The notes beneath the pieces are model-generated. The model did no database searches and had not been told where the DNA came from. It saw only the letters and a list, made by a program, of their open reading frames with translations. Source: Prevotella sp. (GTDB taxonomy: Bacteria > Bacteroidota > Bacteroidia > Bacteroidales > Bacteroidaceae). Taken from it: a stretch of 64,000 nt of DNA. The DNA lies in the NCBI GenBank assembly GCA_017645645.1, contig JAGCOB010000008.1:124001-188000 (forward strand). The letters are read 5' to 3'. Made by a program: the position numbers and the translations under genes. Below, piece after piece: positions 1 through 8,948 of this stretch (the first letter of the stretch is position 1; the number at the start of each line of letters is the position of its first letter).

Positions 1-385
1 GTTCACTGACCTGCGTAAAGGTGATGCCGAATTGTTCACAGCCTTTCCGCCATGCCTCCACATCGGTGTCCATCGAGACACCCACGAACTCTACCCCCTG
101 AGGAGCATACTCCTTATACATCCGTACCACCTCTGGGGCATCCTTACGACAGTCAGGACACCACGATGCCCAGAAGTCAAGAACGACAGTCTTGCCTCTC
201 AACTGTGAGAGTTCAAACGTCTTCCCGTCAAGGGTCTTCATCTTGAAATCGGGAGCGACAGTATCTGGTTTAACAAGTTCCGTCGCATATTGACTGTCTA
301 AGTCAGGTTCTGGTACAGACTGCGCCTTCGCCACAGTCACACACAACAGGAGCACTACACAGAACACTTTACTCATGATTCTCAT
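1..385 (-). CDS. TlpA/ResA-like thioredoxin-fold exported protein (3' end outside window)
   Basis: The minus strand encodes an open frame that begins MRIMSKVFCVVLLLCVTVA, a signal peptide, and runs off the left edge after about 128 codons. A thioredoxin-type domain follows with the active-site motif WCPDC inside VLDFWASWCPDC, near residue 75, typical of periplasmic TlpA/ResA-like thiol-disulfide oxidoreductases. The Cys-Pro-Asp-Cys pair suggests a redox-active protein acting outside the cytoplasm. The start is either 385 or the in-frame ATG at 376; both lie just downstream of a good promoter at 412-442. The C-terminal part of the domain, with the usual cis-proline, is not visible. The family call is firm; the substrate is unknown. 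Confidence 0.85.
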   Translation of the reverse strand, partial: MRIMSKVFCVVLLLCVTVAKAQSVPEPDLDSQYATELVKPDTVAPDFKMKTLDGKTFELSQLRGKTVVLDFWASWCPDCRKDAPEVVRMYKEYAPQGVEFVGVSMDTDVEAWRKGCEQFGITFTQVSE

Positions 386-411
386 ACACTGACCTTTTTT
401 AGATTTATCTG

Positions 412-442
412 CAAAAATACAAAGGATTGGGCAATATGCAAA
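412..442 (-). promoter_or_regulatory. Bacteroidetes-type promoter for the thioredoxin-like gene
   Basis: Read on the minus strand, TTTG (439-442) lies 19 nt upstream of TATTTTTG (412-419), matching the TTTG-N19/20-TAnnTTTG consensus. The gene start follows about 27 nt later. It shows that this gene has its own promoter rather than being read from the phosphatase gene. Confidence 0.7.
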
Positions 443-511
443 GGAAAAGATGAAAAAAAATCAAAATCGTTTGCATAGTTCAGATATTTTGCCTAAGATA
501 CTGGAGTAGGC

Positions 512-2470
512 TTAATAGTAGCGGATTGCCAGCATGGTGAGGTCGTCACTCTGCTCTGCTGTCCCCACGAACTGGTGGACGGCATTGTCCATGTGAGCGA
601 CGAGGTCGGCAGGCTTGGTGATATGCTCGGTGATGGCTGAGCTGGCAACATCATAGATGCGCTTATCGCCGAACTGGGAGAGGGTGACATCCTCTGCCTC
701 GTTCAACCCGTCGGTAAACAGGAAGATAGTGGTACCATGCGAAAGTGTCGTCTCTTCAGCAACGAACGTATAGTCTGGCATGATACCGACCACCAGGTTG
801 GGGTCGCAGGACATCTCAGTCACCTGGTCGCTGATGAGCAATGGGGGGTTATGACCTCCGTTGCAATAGAGCAGGCGTCCCGTCTTCAAGTCGAGGACAC
901 CGACGAACAAAGTGACAAACATACCCGTATCGTTGTTGTCAACAAGGGCATCGTTGATGGAGCACACGATGGCAGCAGGCTCTGAGGTATGGGCAGAGAT
1001 ATTACGGAACAGCGACCTGGTAACTGCCATGACCAATGAGGCAGGGATACCCTTGCCTGACACGTCACCAATACAGAAGAACAGATGCTCATCACGGATG
1101 TAGAAGTCGAAGAGATCGCCACCGACGGCTCTGGCTGGTGCCAGCATGCCATAGATATCGACATCGGAGCGTTGCGGGTAAGGCGGGAAGGTCTTGGGCA
1201 GCATCGACATCTGTATGTTATGCGCGATATTCAGCTCACTCTCCATGGTGGCTTTCTGTGCTGTGGTAGTCTGAAGCTGCTCGACATACTGTGTCAGGGA
1301 GTGCTGCATCTCCTCGAAGGAGTCACGAAGCAGGTGTATCTCATCGTGACTCTTCAACTCTGGCAGCTCTGTCTTGAAGTTTCCTTTTGCCACCTCGTCG
1401 GCAGTGGTTGCCAACTGGTTCAGCGGTCTAACCGCCTTTTTAATGGATTTGCGTCCGAAGAAATAGACTATCAGCAAACCTAACAGGATAAATGTGATGG
1501 CGACACCGGCAACGATATATCCGCCGCTATGGATAAAGATCTTGGGTATTACGATTGAGATGTACCAGTTGGTGTGTTTCACACTCTGAGTATTGATAAA
1601 AACATCTTCGCCATCCAACATGATCTCATCCTGTTTACTATTGTTGATTGTCAGACTTCCGAGATTGCTGCCAGATGCCTTTGTCATATAAGACTTGATG
1701 TTCTCTTTTACCAAACGCTTCATGTCAGGGTGTATCAACACCGTACCTGCGCTGTCAGTCATGTAGTAATAGATCTGAAATTTTGGATTCCATTCTTTAT
1801 CCTGACGATGAATCATGGTGACAGGCTGTATCTTCTCACTCAACCAGGAGAGTGACAGGTCAACACCCAATACTGCAACCGTGCGATGCTGACGATCATG
1901 GATGGGCAGAAGGTAGGACACCAATGGCGACTGCGCACTGTCATTATCAAGGAAAGCCTTTGCCCAATAGCCTTCCTTGCTGGAAATGGCTTCCTTGAAC
2001 CACTCTGCTTTCACGTAATCATTTCCCTGATCGCAGGCATCCTGCGACTCCATGATGACACTGTCGCGCCGTGAGGCATAGGGTGCAAACAAACGCCCTT
2101 TCTGTGGATAATAACTTTCAATGAAGTAGATGCCACAACTGCGCATATACGGATTCAGTTTAAGCATCCGGTTCATGATGTCATACATCCTGTCAGGTTT
2201 GTCCAGGTCCTCTTCAATGAAAGGTCTTATATTGATAGTAGCCATGTAGAGGTCGGATGCGATACGCCGTACCCCTTCTTTCTCACCTTTCAACACACGG
2301 TCACCGATTCCCAAGGCACCTAAAGTCACAATGCTGTATGTCAACCAGAACAGCAGGAACACAGGTACAATCATGATGATGATCATCCTCAGCATGATAC
2401 GCCATATAAGTTGTTTGCCAAAGGACTTCGGATAACCAGTTGTCGGTTTTTTCTTGAAGAAAGGTAGCAT
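512..2470 (-). CDS. Membrane-bound SpoIIE/RsbU-type PP2C serine phosphatase with extracellular sensor and HAMP domain
   Basis: This 652-residue protein has an N-terminal membrane segment (IIIMIVPVFLLFWLTYSIV), a roughly 270-residue outer domain resembling a Cache-type sensor, a second membrane segment (GYIVAGVAITFILLGLLIVYF), a HAMP region with RPLNQLATTADEVAKGNF, and a C-terminal PP2C phosphatase domain of the SpoIIE/RsbU type. Metal-binding motifs GGDLFDF and GDVSGKG are present. Such proteins dephosphorylate anti-sigma-factor antagonists or related STAS proteins in response to an outside signal. No partner kinase or STAS gene lies nearby. The ATG at 2470 is preferred over the upstream in-frame codon at 2524, because a divergent promoter at 2490-2521 would initiate between them. 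Function is inferred from domains; the signal is unknown. Confidence 0.85.
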   Translation of the reverse strand: MLPFFKKKPTTGYPKSFGKQLIWRIMLRMIIIMIVPVFLLFWLTYSIVTLGALGIGDRVLKGEKEGVRRIASDLYMATINIRPFIEEDLDKPDRMYDIMNRMLKLNPYMRSCGIYFIESYYPQKGRLFAPYASRRDSVIMESQDACDQGNDYVKAEWFKEAISSKEGYWAKAFLDNDSAQSPLVSYLLPIHDRQHRTVAVLGVDLSLSWLSEKIQPVTMIHRQDKEWNPKFQIYYYMTDSAGTVLIHPDMKRLVKENIKSYMTKASGSNLGSLTINNSKQDEIMLDGEDVFINTQSVKHTNWYISIVIPKIFIHSGGYIVAGVAITFILLGLLIVYFFGRKSIKKAVRPLNQLATTADEVAKGNFKTELPELKSHDEIHLLRDSFEEMQHSLTQYVEQLQTTTAQKATMESELNIAHNIQMSMLPKTFPPYPQRSDVDIYGMLAPARAVGGDLFDFYIRDEHLFFCIGDVSGKGIPASLVMAVTRSLFRNISAHTSEPAAIVCSINDALVDNNDTGMFVTLFVGVLDLKTGRLLYCNGGHNPPLLISDQVTEMSCDPNLVVGIMPDYTFVAEETTLSHGTTIFLFTDGLNEAEDVTLSQFGDKRIYDVASSAITEHITKPADLVAHMDNAVHQFVGTAEQSDDLTMLAIRYY

Positions 2471-2485
2471 AATCTCTATAATTTG

Positions 2486-2517
2486 TTTGCAAAGATACGT
2501 TTTTTGTCTTACCTTTG
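2486..2517 (+). promoter_or_regulatory. Promoter for ung
   Basis: TTTG at 2486-2489, 20 nt, then TACCTTTG at 2510-2517. The ung ATG follows 24 nt later at 2542. It overlaps almost completely with the opposite-strand promoter at 2490-2521. Confidence 0.75.
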
Positions 2518-2521
2518 CAAA
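2490..2521 (-). promoter_or_regulatory. Promoter for the SpoIIE-type phosphatase gene
   Basis: On the minus strand TTTG (2518-2521) is followed after exactly 20 nt by TATCTTTG (2490-2497). The ATG at 2470 lies 19 nt downstream. It overlaps the ung promoter, so polymerase probably can use only one of the two at a time. Confidence 0.75.
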
Positions 2522-2541
2522 CAAAACCAGAAAAAAGTGTT

Positions 2542-3207
2542 ATGAGCGTACAGATAGAAGATAGTTGGAAGGCATATCTCCACGAAGAGTTTGAGAAGCC
2601 CTATTTCGCACAGTTGACAGCAGCGGTGCGACAGGAATATACGCAGACGACGTGTTATCCTCCTGGTAAGTTGATATTCAATGCCTTCAACCTCTGTCCG
2701 TTCGACAAGGTGAAGGTGGTGATCATCGGACAAGACCCCTATCATGAGCCAGGACAGGCGCATGGACTGAGTTTCTCCGTACAGGACGGGATTCAGTTTC
2801 CACCTTCGTTACAAAATATCTTCAAGGAGATACAAGCCGATTTGGGTACACCGATACCTACATCAGGTAATCTGACGCGCTGGGCAGAACAGGGAGTGCT
2901 GTTGCTCAACGCTACCCTGACCGTCCGTGCCCATCAGGCAAACAGTCATTCTATGTTAGGATGGCAGAAATTCACGGATGCCGCCATACAGGCATTAGCC
3001 GCCCATCGTCACCATCTGGTCTATCTGTTATGGGGAGGCTATGCCCGCTCGAAGGCGTATATGATTGACAAGTCGCAGAACCTCGTCCTGGAGTCTGTAC
3101 ATCCCTCCCCTCTCAGTGCCAACCGTGGCGGTTGGTTTGGACAACACCAGTTCTCACGTTGTAATGCCTATCTGGAACAAAACGGAATCACACCCATCAA
3201 TTGGTAA
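2542..3207 (+). CDS. ung: Uracil-DNA glycosylase (family 1)
   Basis: The enzyme removes uracil from DNA and starts base-excision repair. The 221-residue product is the normal family length. Motif 1 GQDPYH is at about residues 63-68, with Asp65 as the water-activating residue, and the HPSPLSANRGGWFG loop follows from His187. The start MSVQIEDSW at 2542 is chosen because the promoter -7 element at 2510-2517 lies just upstream and the alternative start at 2515 would fall inside that element. The gene is divergent from the phosphatase gene; the next gene downstream may be read together with it. The window also holds dut, a dGTPase and ung, all concerned with keeping uracil and imbalance out of DNA, though they are not in one operon. 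Confidence 0.97.
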   Translation: MSVQIEDSWKAYLHEEFEKPYFAQLTAAVRQEYTQTTCYPPGKLIFNAFNLCPFDKVKVVIIGQDPYHEPGQAHGLSFSVQDGIQFPPSLQNIFKEIQADLGTPIPTSGNLTRWAEQGVLLLNATLTVRAHQANSHSMLGWQKFTDAAIQALAAHRHHLVYLLWGGYARSKAYMIDKSQNLVLESVHPSPLSANRGGWFGQHQFSRCNAYLEQNGITPINW

Positions 3208-3250
3208 CAAATTGTCAAATAGAAAATTGTCAAATAGTAAATTGTCAAAG
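3208..3250. repeat. Degenerate 15-nt tandem repeat between ung and the DUF3109 gene
   Basis: Three copies of a 15-nt unit (AAATTGTCAAATAGA, then AAATTGTCAAATAGT, then a diverged copy). Read on the other strand it alternates TATTTGAC and AATTTAC units, the same family as the repeats at 23877-23908 and 26512-26549. The 15-nt period preserves the reading frame of the downstream gene and gives an in-frame TTG in each copy. Confidence 0.8.
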
Positions 3251-3850
3251 GTTCCTCCCATATTAGAAGTAGGCGGAGTCCTCATTTCCTCCGACATCCT
3301 CACCGAGTACTTCTGTTGTGACTACGAGAAGTGCAAGGGTATCTGTTGTGTGGAGGGAAGTGACGGTGCCCCTGTGACGATGGAAGAGATAGCAGGGATA
3401 GAGGAAGCCTTGGATACCGTGTGGGGCGACCTCTCCGCATCGGCACAGAGTGTCATCGACAAACAGGGTGTTGCCTATACCGACAAAGACGGTGACTTGG
3501 TGACGAGTATCGTGAGAGGGAAAGAGTGCGTCTTTGCACGGAACAATGATTCTTGTTGGTTGTGTATGTTGGAAAGTGCCTATCGCAATGGGAAGACGCA
3601 GTTCTGCAAGCCCATCAGTTGTGCCCTCTATCCCATTCGTGAGAAACGGTTTTCTGGCGGACTTGTCGGTTTGAACTATAACCGCTGGGCTGTCTGCAAG
3701 GATGCCGTAGAAAAAGGGAAGGCATTACACCTTCCCGTCTATCAGTTTCTGAAAGAGCCCCTCATCCGCCGTTTCGGCAAGGAGTGGTATGAGGAACTCT
3801 GTGAGGTGGCAGACCAGCTCCTTAATGCTTCCTGTACGCTAAAGGACTGA
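3242..3850 (+). CDS. DUF3109 family protein, cysteine-rich
   Basis: The product resembles the Bacteroidetes DUF3109 family, whose function is not established. It has a cysteine cluster near the start (FCCDYEKCKGICC) and later cysteines in CWLCMLE and CKPISCALYP, suggesting a bound metal or iron-sulfur centre; that is inference. No ATG lies between the end of ung and the conserved start of the domain (VPPILEVGGVLISSDIL). I place the start at TTG 3242, giving about 202 residues, but TTG 3212 or 3227 in the same repeat, or an ATG at 3164 inside ung, are possible. The gene probably shares the ung transcript. Its 3' end overlaps the convergent AraC-type gene by 29 nt. Confidence 0.75.
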   Translation: MSKVPPILEVGGVLISSDILTEYFCCDYEKCKGICCVEGSDGAPVTMEEIAGIEEALDTVWGDLSASAQSVIDKQGVAYTDKDGDLVTSIVRGKECVFARNNDSCWLCMLESAYRNGKTQFCKPISCALYPIREKRFSGGLVGLNYNRWAVCKDAVEKGKALHLPVYQFLKEPLIRRFGKEWYEELCEVADQLLNASCTLKD

Positions 3851-4709
3851 CTCCTACATGTTCCTTGAAGTATTTCCCTAAGAACGACTGGTTGGGGAAA
3901 TTCAATTCTTCTGTAATCTCCTTGATGGACTTCGTAGAGTTCTTCAGCAATACCCGTATTTCCAAGATGACATAATGGTCGATCCAGTCGTTGGGAGTAC
4001 GTTTGCTGACCTCCTTGACGACCTCAGAGAGGTATTTGGGCGTGATCGCTAATTGTTTGGCATACCAACTGACCCGTCGTTCCTTCCGATAGTGTTCCTC
4101 CAGCAGACGGATGAACCTCGAGAAGACGACATCGGCACGACTCTGTGCCTTCTTCTCATTCCGTTCCACACGCCAGATGACGTTGCTCATATCATAGAAC
4201 ATGGCAAGCAACCATGTCTTCACCAGTTCGTCCTGATAATGATGCTTGGTGTCCTGTATTTTCTCCCCGATGACACGGTAGTAGTTGGTATAGACCTCTA
4301 TCTCCCTCGGAGTCAGTGCTACGACGGGGTTGTTCATGGAGAACAGCAACAGTGACGAGACGTTCTTCACGTTCTGTACGAAACTATGGTAATAGGCGGT
4401 ACTGACCAGGATACACAGACAGGAGAAGTCGGACGATGCCTGGTAGTTGTTGACGATATGTCCTTCGGAGATGAATAGCAGGTCACCGGGTTTGACGGTC
4501 TGTTGACGCGTGTCGATGTCGTATGTGGCCGTCCCTTGTTGACACAGTGCCATCAGGATGAAGTTCATACGGGCAGGGGTCTGAGGAATGGGCGCATCTG
4601 CAATATGGTCTGTCAATACCAGTCCATTGTCCATGTACTTAGCCTCTTTCCACGTCTTAGCCTCTTCGAGTGTAATGTCTACGATATGAGAATGTTCGGT
4701 TGTCTTCAT
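3822..4709 (-). CDS. AraC-family transcriptional regulator
   Basis: The 295-residue protein has an N-terminal cupin-like sensing region (for example TVKPGDLLFISEGHIV near residue 75) and a C-terminal double helix-turn-helix of the AraC type (ITPKYLSEVVKEVSKRTPNDWIDHYV, then SIKEITEELNFPNQSFLGKYFKEHVGVSPLAYRK). It starts one base after the stop of the fucosidase gene and so is very likely translated from the same message. That placement suggests that it responds to the fucosylated substrate or its products, but no sugar-uptake genes are adjacent, so the effector is unknown. The last 29 nt overlap the DUF3109 gene on the other strand. Confidence 0.9.
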   Translation of the reverse strand: MKTTEHSHIVDITLEEAKTWKEAKYMDNGLVLTDHIADAPIPQTPARMNFILMALCQQGTATYDIDTRQQTVKPGDLLFISEGHIVNNYQASSDFSCLCILVSTAYYHSFVQNVKNVSSLLLFSMNNPVVALTPREIEVYTNYYRVIGEKIQDTKHHYQDELVKTWLLAMFYDMSNVIWRVERNEKKAQSRADVVFSRFIRLLEEHYRKERRVSWYAKQLAITPKYLSEVVKEVSKRTPNDWIDHYVILEIRVLLKNSTKSIKEITEELNFPNQSFLGKYFKEHVGVSPLAYRKH

Positions 4710-4710
4710 A

Positions 4711-7119
4711 CTATTGTTCTATTTTCACAGGGAGTGTCTGTCCTGCTTTCAGTTTAAGTTTCTTTTGTTGTCCATTATATAATAAGGTGACGGTGCCTTT
4801 CTTCTTCGCCTTGATGGTGGCATGACGCACCTTCCCGTCTTTCCATTCAAAACTGACCTCATAGCCGCCACGGGCACAGAGTCCACTGACCTTTCCGTCC
4901 TTCCATTCCTTCGGACAGGCTGGGAGGAGCTCGATGGTTGAGAGTGTAGAGTGGAGAGTTGAGAGTGTAGAGTTGAGCGTTGAGAGCTGAGATTGCATCA
5001 GCATTTCACAGACTCCTGCCGTACCACCGAAGTTACCGTCAATCTGGAAGGGAGGATGTGCATCGAAGAGATTGGGGTAGGTGCCTCCGCCATTGATATA
5101 ATTAGGTGATTTATTACCTTCCGGAGCGACGGCAGTCAATAGTTTGCGATATACCTGATAGGCTTTCTCTCCGTTATGCAGGCGTGCCCATAGGTTGATG
5201 CGCCAGCCTGTGCTCCAGCCAGTCGTCTCGTTACCTTTCTGGATGAGTGTCTGCTCGCAGGCTTTTCTGAGGTTTCCGAGATCTCCGAGTACTCCGAGTA
5301 CTCCGAGTTCTCCGAGAATTCCGAGGTGACTCCCCGGATATAGTCCGATGAGATGACTCTGGTGGCGGTGCTTAGGGTCTTTGTCCTGCCAGTCGTAATA
5401 CCACTCGTTGAGGTCACCGTCCTTGCCGATGGTATAGGGATGGAGTCGCATGATACGGTTTTTGTCCATCTCCAACAAGTATTTGGGTGTACCGATGACG
5501 TGATGTGCCTGGAGGATATTGTATTTCAGTTCACGGATGATGGCCAGGTCGGCAGTACCGCCATAGCAGGTGACCCCATGATAGCCTTTGTCGGTGATAT
5601 ACTCATTCTCAGGTGACGTACTGGGTGCCGTGATACGGAAAAAAGTGTTGTGAGGGTCTTCGACGAGCCAGTTCTCACAGAACTCATTAGCTCCCTCCAT
5701 CAAGGGCAGGGCGACGGTCTTCAGATAGTCGGTGTCCTGTGTGAACGCATAACGCTCCCAGAGCGTATTGACGAGCCAGGCACCACCCATATTCCAACAA
5801 CTCCACATCGGACTCTCACGGTTTTCTCCCACGGGATTCGTCATTGCCCAGAGGTCACTATTATGACTGGCGCACCAGCCGTTATAGATACCGTAGAAGT
5901 TACGGGCGGTATGTCTGCCGTTCACGGAGAGCGCCTTGACGAAGTCATCCAACGGTTCCGCCATCTCTGCGAGATTGGCAGTGAAGGCAGGCCAGTAGTT
6001 CTCTTCTAAATTGATATTCATCGTATAGTTACCTCTCCACGGTGACCATAGCTGTGGTGCCCATAGTCCCTGCAGGTTAGCAGGTACGCCCTTGGTACGT
6101 GAACAACTGATAAGCAGATAACGGCCATACTGGAAAAAGAGCGTTTCAAGATACCGGTTGTCCTTTTGTTCACGCAGCATGCGGTCTGTAGGGACGGAAG
6201 TGCCATCTCCTCCGATATTCAGTTTTACGCGATCATAATAGTGCTGATAGTCTGTGATATGACGTGTGCGGAACTCGTCATAGGTATAGTTTTGGGTATG
6301 CCAGATATCGTCCGTGGCATTCTCTATATAAGGTGCTCCTTCTCTCACAGGGTGCTTGTCGTAACCGTTGAAGCTGGTCTCGTTGACCAGATAGACGACA
6401 GCCTCTTTGGCATTCGCAATTGTCAGCGTGGAGTCGGAAGTGCTCACCTGTCCGTCGGTCTTCACCTGTAGCATCGTACAGAAATGGATGGTTTCATTGG
6501 CATCGCCCGTGGCATGCCCTGTCATCGTCAATTGGCTGTTGCTACTCTTGACCTGATGAGGTACCTGTGCCGTCATCACGATCTTGCAGTTGACATCACC
6601 CTTCAGTCGGATAGCGATGAGTTTGTCAGGATTCGACGCGAAGTATTCGCGTGTGATACTTTTCCCATCACGCCTGTATCGGTCATGGCACAGTGCTGAG
6701 TCAACATCCAGTTCACGGTAATAGTCTGTCACGCTGCCTTTGTTCAAGTCAACCAGATACATCGTGGCAAGGGGCTGGTAGAACTCTGAGTTATGTCCCT
6801 CGACATGCAGCTGCAGGGAGTCTGCCTTCGCATAGTCCTCCGCAAAGAGTGCCTTGCGTATCTCTGGAATCCATTCAGCAGCACCTGCCCCCTCGTTATG
6901 GTCAACGGGCTTGCCTGTCCAGAACGTGATGTCGTTCAAGTGGATAAGACAGGTGTCTGCACCACCATACACCAGTGCTCCTAACTTTCCGTTACCAATC
7001 GGCAACGACTCCTCAAAATACTGTGCCGCCTTGTCGTACCACAGTCGCATGGGTAACTGTTGCTGTGCGAAGGCTGTCAACGTCATTCCCCATAGTCCTA
7101 TTGTCAATAATCTCCTCAT
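4711..7119 (-). CDS. GH95 alpha-L-fucosidase, exported
   Basis: The 802-residue protein starts with a signal peptide ([20 protein letters not shown]) followed by the N-terminal domain of glycoside hydrolase family 95 ([15 protein letters not shown]). The expected catalytic signatures of the family are present: [13 protein letters not shown] (the Asn-x-Asn pair), [12 protein letters not shown] (the acid) and [12 protein letters not shown] (Asp). It should release alpha-1,2-linked (or related) L-fucose from mucin or milk-type glycans in the periplasm. The ATG at 7119 fits the promoter at 7138-7169. Two low-complexity stretches, [18 protein letters not shown] and [16 protein letters not shown], are encoded by tandem repeats and look like in-frame insertions in loops. 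The gene is followed directly by an AraC regulator. Confidence 0.92.
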   Translation of the reverse strand: MRRLLTIGLWGMTLTAFAQQQLPMRLWYDKAAQYFEESLPIGNGKLGALVYGGADTCLIHLNDITFWTGKPVDHNEGAGAAEWIPEIRKALFAEDYAKADSLQLHVEGHNSEFYQPLATMYLVDLNKGSVTDYYRELDVDSALCHDRYRRDGKSITREYFASNPDKLIAIRLKGDVNCKIVMTAQVPHQVKSSNSQLTMTGHATGDANETIHFCTMLQVKTDGQVSTSDSTLTIANAKEAVVYLVNETSFNGYDKHPVREGAPYIENATDDIWHTQNYTYDEFRTRHITDYQHYYDRVKLNIGGDGTSVPTDRMLREQKDNRYLETLFFQYGRYLLISCSRTKGVPANLQGLWAPQLWSPWRGNYTMNINLEENYWPAFTANLAEMAEPLDDFVKALSVNGRHTARNFYGIYNGWCASHNSDLWAMTNPVGENRESPMWSCWNMGGAWLVNTLWERYAFTQDTDYLKTVALPLMEGANEFCENWLVEDPHNTFFRITAPSTSPENEYITDKGYHGVTCYGGTADLAIIRELKYNILQAHHVIGTPKYLLEMDKNRIMRLHPYTIGKDGDLNEWYYDWQDKDPKHRHQSHLIGLYPGSHLGILGELGVLGVLGDLGNLRKACEQTLIQKGNETTGWSTGWRINLWARLHNGEKAYQVYRKLLTAVAPEGNKSPNYINGGGTYPNLFDAHPPFQIDGNFGGTAGVCEMLMQSQLSTLNSTLSTLHSTLSTIELLPACPKEWKDGKVSGLCARGGYEVSFEWKDGKVRHATIKAKKKGTVTLLYNGQQKKLKLKAGQTLPVKIEQ
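4937..4992. repeat. Eight copies of a 7-nt tandem repeat inside the fucosidase gene
   Basis: Eight consecutive heptamers close to GTTGAGA (variants GTGTAGA, GTGGAGA, GTTGAGC, GCTGAGA). On the coding strand they specify an [16 protein letters not shown] stretch just after a conserved EMLMQSQ segment. The total of 56 nt leaves the frame intact with the flanks. Confidence 0.9.
5274..5327. repeat. Six copies of a 9-nt tandem repeat inside the fucosidase gene
   Basis: Six consecutive units close to CTCCGAGTA. The coding strand reads as repeated leucine-glycine triplets ([14 protein letters not shown]) after the conserved LYPGSH motif. This is a different repeat family from the one at 4937-4992 in the same gene. 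Confidence 0.9.
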
Positions 7120-7137
7120 GGTTACATATTTATTGTG

Positions 7138-7169
7138 CAAAAATACGAATAAGTAAGTAAAAAAACAAA
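7138..7169 (-). promoter_or_regulatory. Promoter for the fucosidase-AraC operon
   Basis: On the minus strand TTTG (7166-7169) is followed after 20 nt by TATTTTTG (7138-7145), 18 nt before the ATG at 7119. Confidence 0.75.
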
Positions 7170-7174
7170 GATTT

Positions 7175-7206
7175 CTTGATTTTTCAAATATTAATCCTTA
7201 TCTTTG
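7175..7206 (+). promoter_or_regulatory. Promoter for the alpha/beta hydrolase-LRR operon
   Basis: CTTG (7175-7178), 20 nt, then TATCTTTG (7199-7206). The ATG at 7236 follows 29 nt later. The -33 element differs by one base from the consensus. Confidence 0.65.
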
Positions 7207-7235
7207 CGCCATAGAACTAGACAAATAGCTTGAAC

Positions 7236-8918
7236 ATGAGAAGACTAAATACTTTATTCCTATGTCTATGGGCAACTGTTGTTGCCTACGGTCAAGGCTT
7301 TGCCATAGACCCTACAAAACCTGTCAGTGCTGCTGATGTGGTGATTACGGCACATAACCTGGCATTCTTTGATGAGGACTCCCTCCGTGTCGTAGCCCCT
7401 GAGGATGTCTTGACTGCAAGGGCTGGAAGACGCGTCAGTCCCAGTGAGATTCATGGGGAGGGTAATGCGACACTGGCTGATGCCGACCTATACTCCTACA
7501 ACTATCCCTCAGTAGATGCTGATGGTAATAAGATCATGCTGTCGGCACTCATGGCTGTCCCCACCAAGATGGTTCTCGACGGTCTGCATGCCATGCCTAA
7601 CAACGTGATTATCGGCTGTCACGTCACCATCACAAGTAACTACGAGTGCCCGACGGAATATAACAAGAGCGGTGGCAGCGGTTCATGGCAGAGTGATGTG
7701 GGAATGCAGATATGCTATGCACGTTATGACTTCTTCCGCCAGCCCTGTTGTCTGGTCATCATGCCTGACTACGAGGGGTACGGGGTATCGAAGAACCGCC
7801 CCCATCCCTATCTCTATCAGGAGCTGACGGCACGACAGGTAGCTGATGCCGCACGTTATGGACTGGCACTCTACAATGCGAATATCGAAGCTGGTGAGGA
7901 ATTTTGTGATTTTGAGAGCGGTTGGAAGAGTGTCTGTGTGGGTTACTCACAAGGCGGCTCCGTGGCATTGGCGACCCATCGTTTCATCGAGGAGAACGGT
8001 TTAGCATCAGAACTCCACTTTGCCGGCTCTGTCTGTGGTGACGGTCCCTACGACCCTGTCGAACACCTGCTTTACTATATGCTGGATAACGGTACCTCCT
8101 ATGATGGCGATAACTACACCGTACACGATGCGAATACTGTCACCATGCCGATCGTGATGCCGTTGATCCTCAAGGGTATGTGTGACAGCAACCCTTTCAT
8201 GCGTGGTCACAAGGTGAGCGACTATCTGTCGGAGAAATTCCTGCGCACAGGGGTCATCGATTTCATCAATGCCAAGAGCAAGGACAAGGACAACCAGTAT
8301 TCTACCGACAAAATCAACGATGCCTTCAAGGCGATGCGTAAGAACGGTCTTAACTATGTATATACCGATGAGAACGGTGTCAAGAAGAGCGGACATTATT
8401 CAAGTTCTCAGATAACAGAAATGCTCTATCAAGAGAAAAACGACAATGTACACGGCAGACTGAGTCAGATTATGACCAGTGAGGCATACGACTATTTTAC
8501 AAATTTAGCTGCTCATCGCCAAGACCAACCGGAAGTAGAGACTCCTTCAGATCGTGGTGTGATGAAGGACCTGCACCGTGCCCTTGCCAGCAACTCGCTG
8601 GTGACGGGATGGACCCCTACCCATCGTATCGGTTTCTATCATACGACCTACGACACGGTGGTACCCTATGCCAACCTGTTGTCGTTCATGCGTCATCAGA
8701 ACGGACTGAAATATTATTTCCACGACACCTCACGAGCACGTTCGAAGGCAGCAGGTGTCAACCCCTCACATATCGTCAGTGAAGGTAGTGCGGATGTCTA
8801 TATCTTCGACGATGACTGTAAAGACGACCATGTGGGTGGTGGCAGGGAGTTCTATGTATGGGGCTCTCCCTCACCTGACTACCGACTGATCAAATGGGTC
8901 TTGGAAGGAAAGAAATAA
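7236..8918 (+). CDS. Exported alpha/beta-hydrolase, secretory-lipase-like serine esterase
   Basis: The 560-residue protein has a signal peptide (MRRLNTLFLCLWATVVAYGQ). The nucleophile elbow GYSQGG, about residue 230, sits in VCVGYSQGGSVALATHRF, preceded by PDYEGYGVS. Together with a late Asp (TTYDTVVPYANLLSF) and a His (DDHVGGGREF) this gives a plausible Ser-Asp-His triad. The overall arrangement resembles the secretory lipase-like branch of alpha/beta hydrolases. The substrate cannot be told from sequence; an ester or lipid is likely. The start at 7236 is preferred over a TTG at 7230 because it gives the better signal peptide. Thirty bases separate it from the LRR gene, so the two are probably co-transcribed. 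Confidence 0.8.
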   Translation: MRRLNTLFLCLWATVVAYGQGFAIDPTKPVSAADVVITAHNLAFFDEDSLRVVAPEDVLTARAGRRVSPSEIHGEGNATLADADLYSYNYPSVDADGNKIMLSALMAVPTKMVLDGLHAMPNNVIIGCHVTITSNYECPTEYNKSGGSGSWQSDVGMQICYARYDFFRQPCCLVIMPDYEGYGVSKNRPHPYLYQELTARQVADAARYGLALYNANIEAGEEFCDFESGWKSVCVGYSQGGSVALATHRFIEENGLASELHFAGSVCGDGPYDPVEHLLYYMLDNGTSYDGDNYTVHDANTVTMPIVMPLILKGMCDSNPFMRGHKVSDYLSEKFLRTGVIDFINAKSKDKDNQYSTDKINDAFKAMRKNGLNYVYTDENGVKKSGHYSSSQITEMLYQEKNDNVHGRLSQIMTSEAYDYFTNLAAHRQDQPEVETPSDRGVMKDLHRALASNSLVTGWTPTHRIGFYHTTYDTVVPYANLLSFMRHQNGLKYYFHDTSRARSKAAGVNPSHIVSEGSADVYIFDDDCKDDHVGGGREFYVWGSPSPDYRLIKWVLEGKK

Positions 8919-8948
8919 GGAAGCGTTTAACGTTGAGAGGAAAGAGAA

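Noticed and set aside
2471..2524. Upstream start for the SpoIIE-type phosphatase at 2524
   Set aside because: It falls inside the divergent promoter, and the predicted transcript start lies downstream of it.
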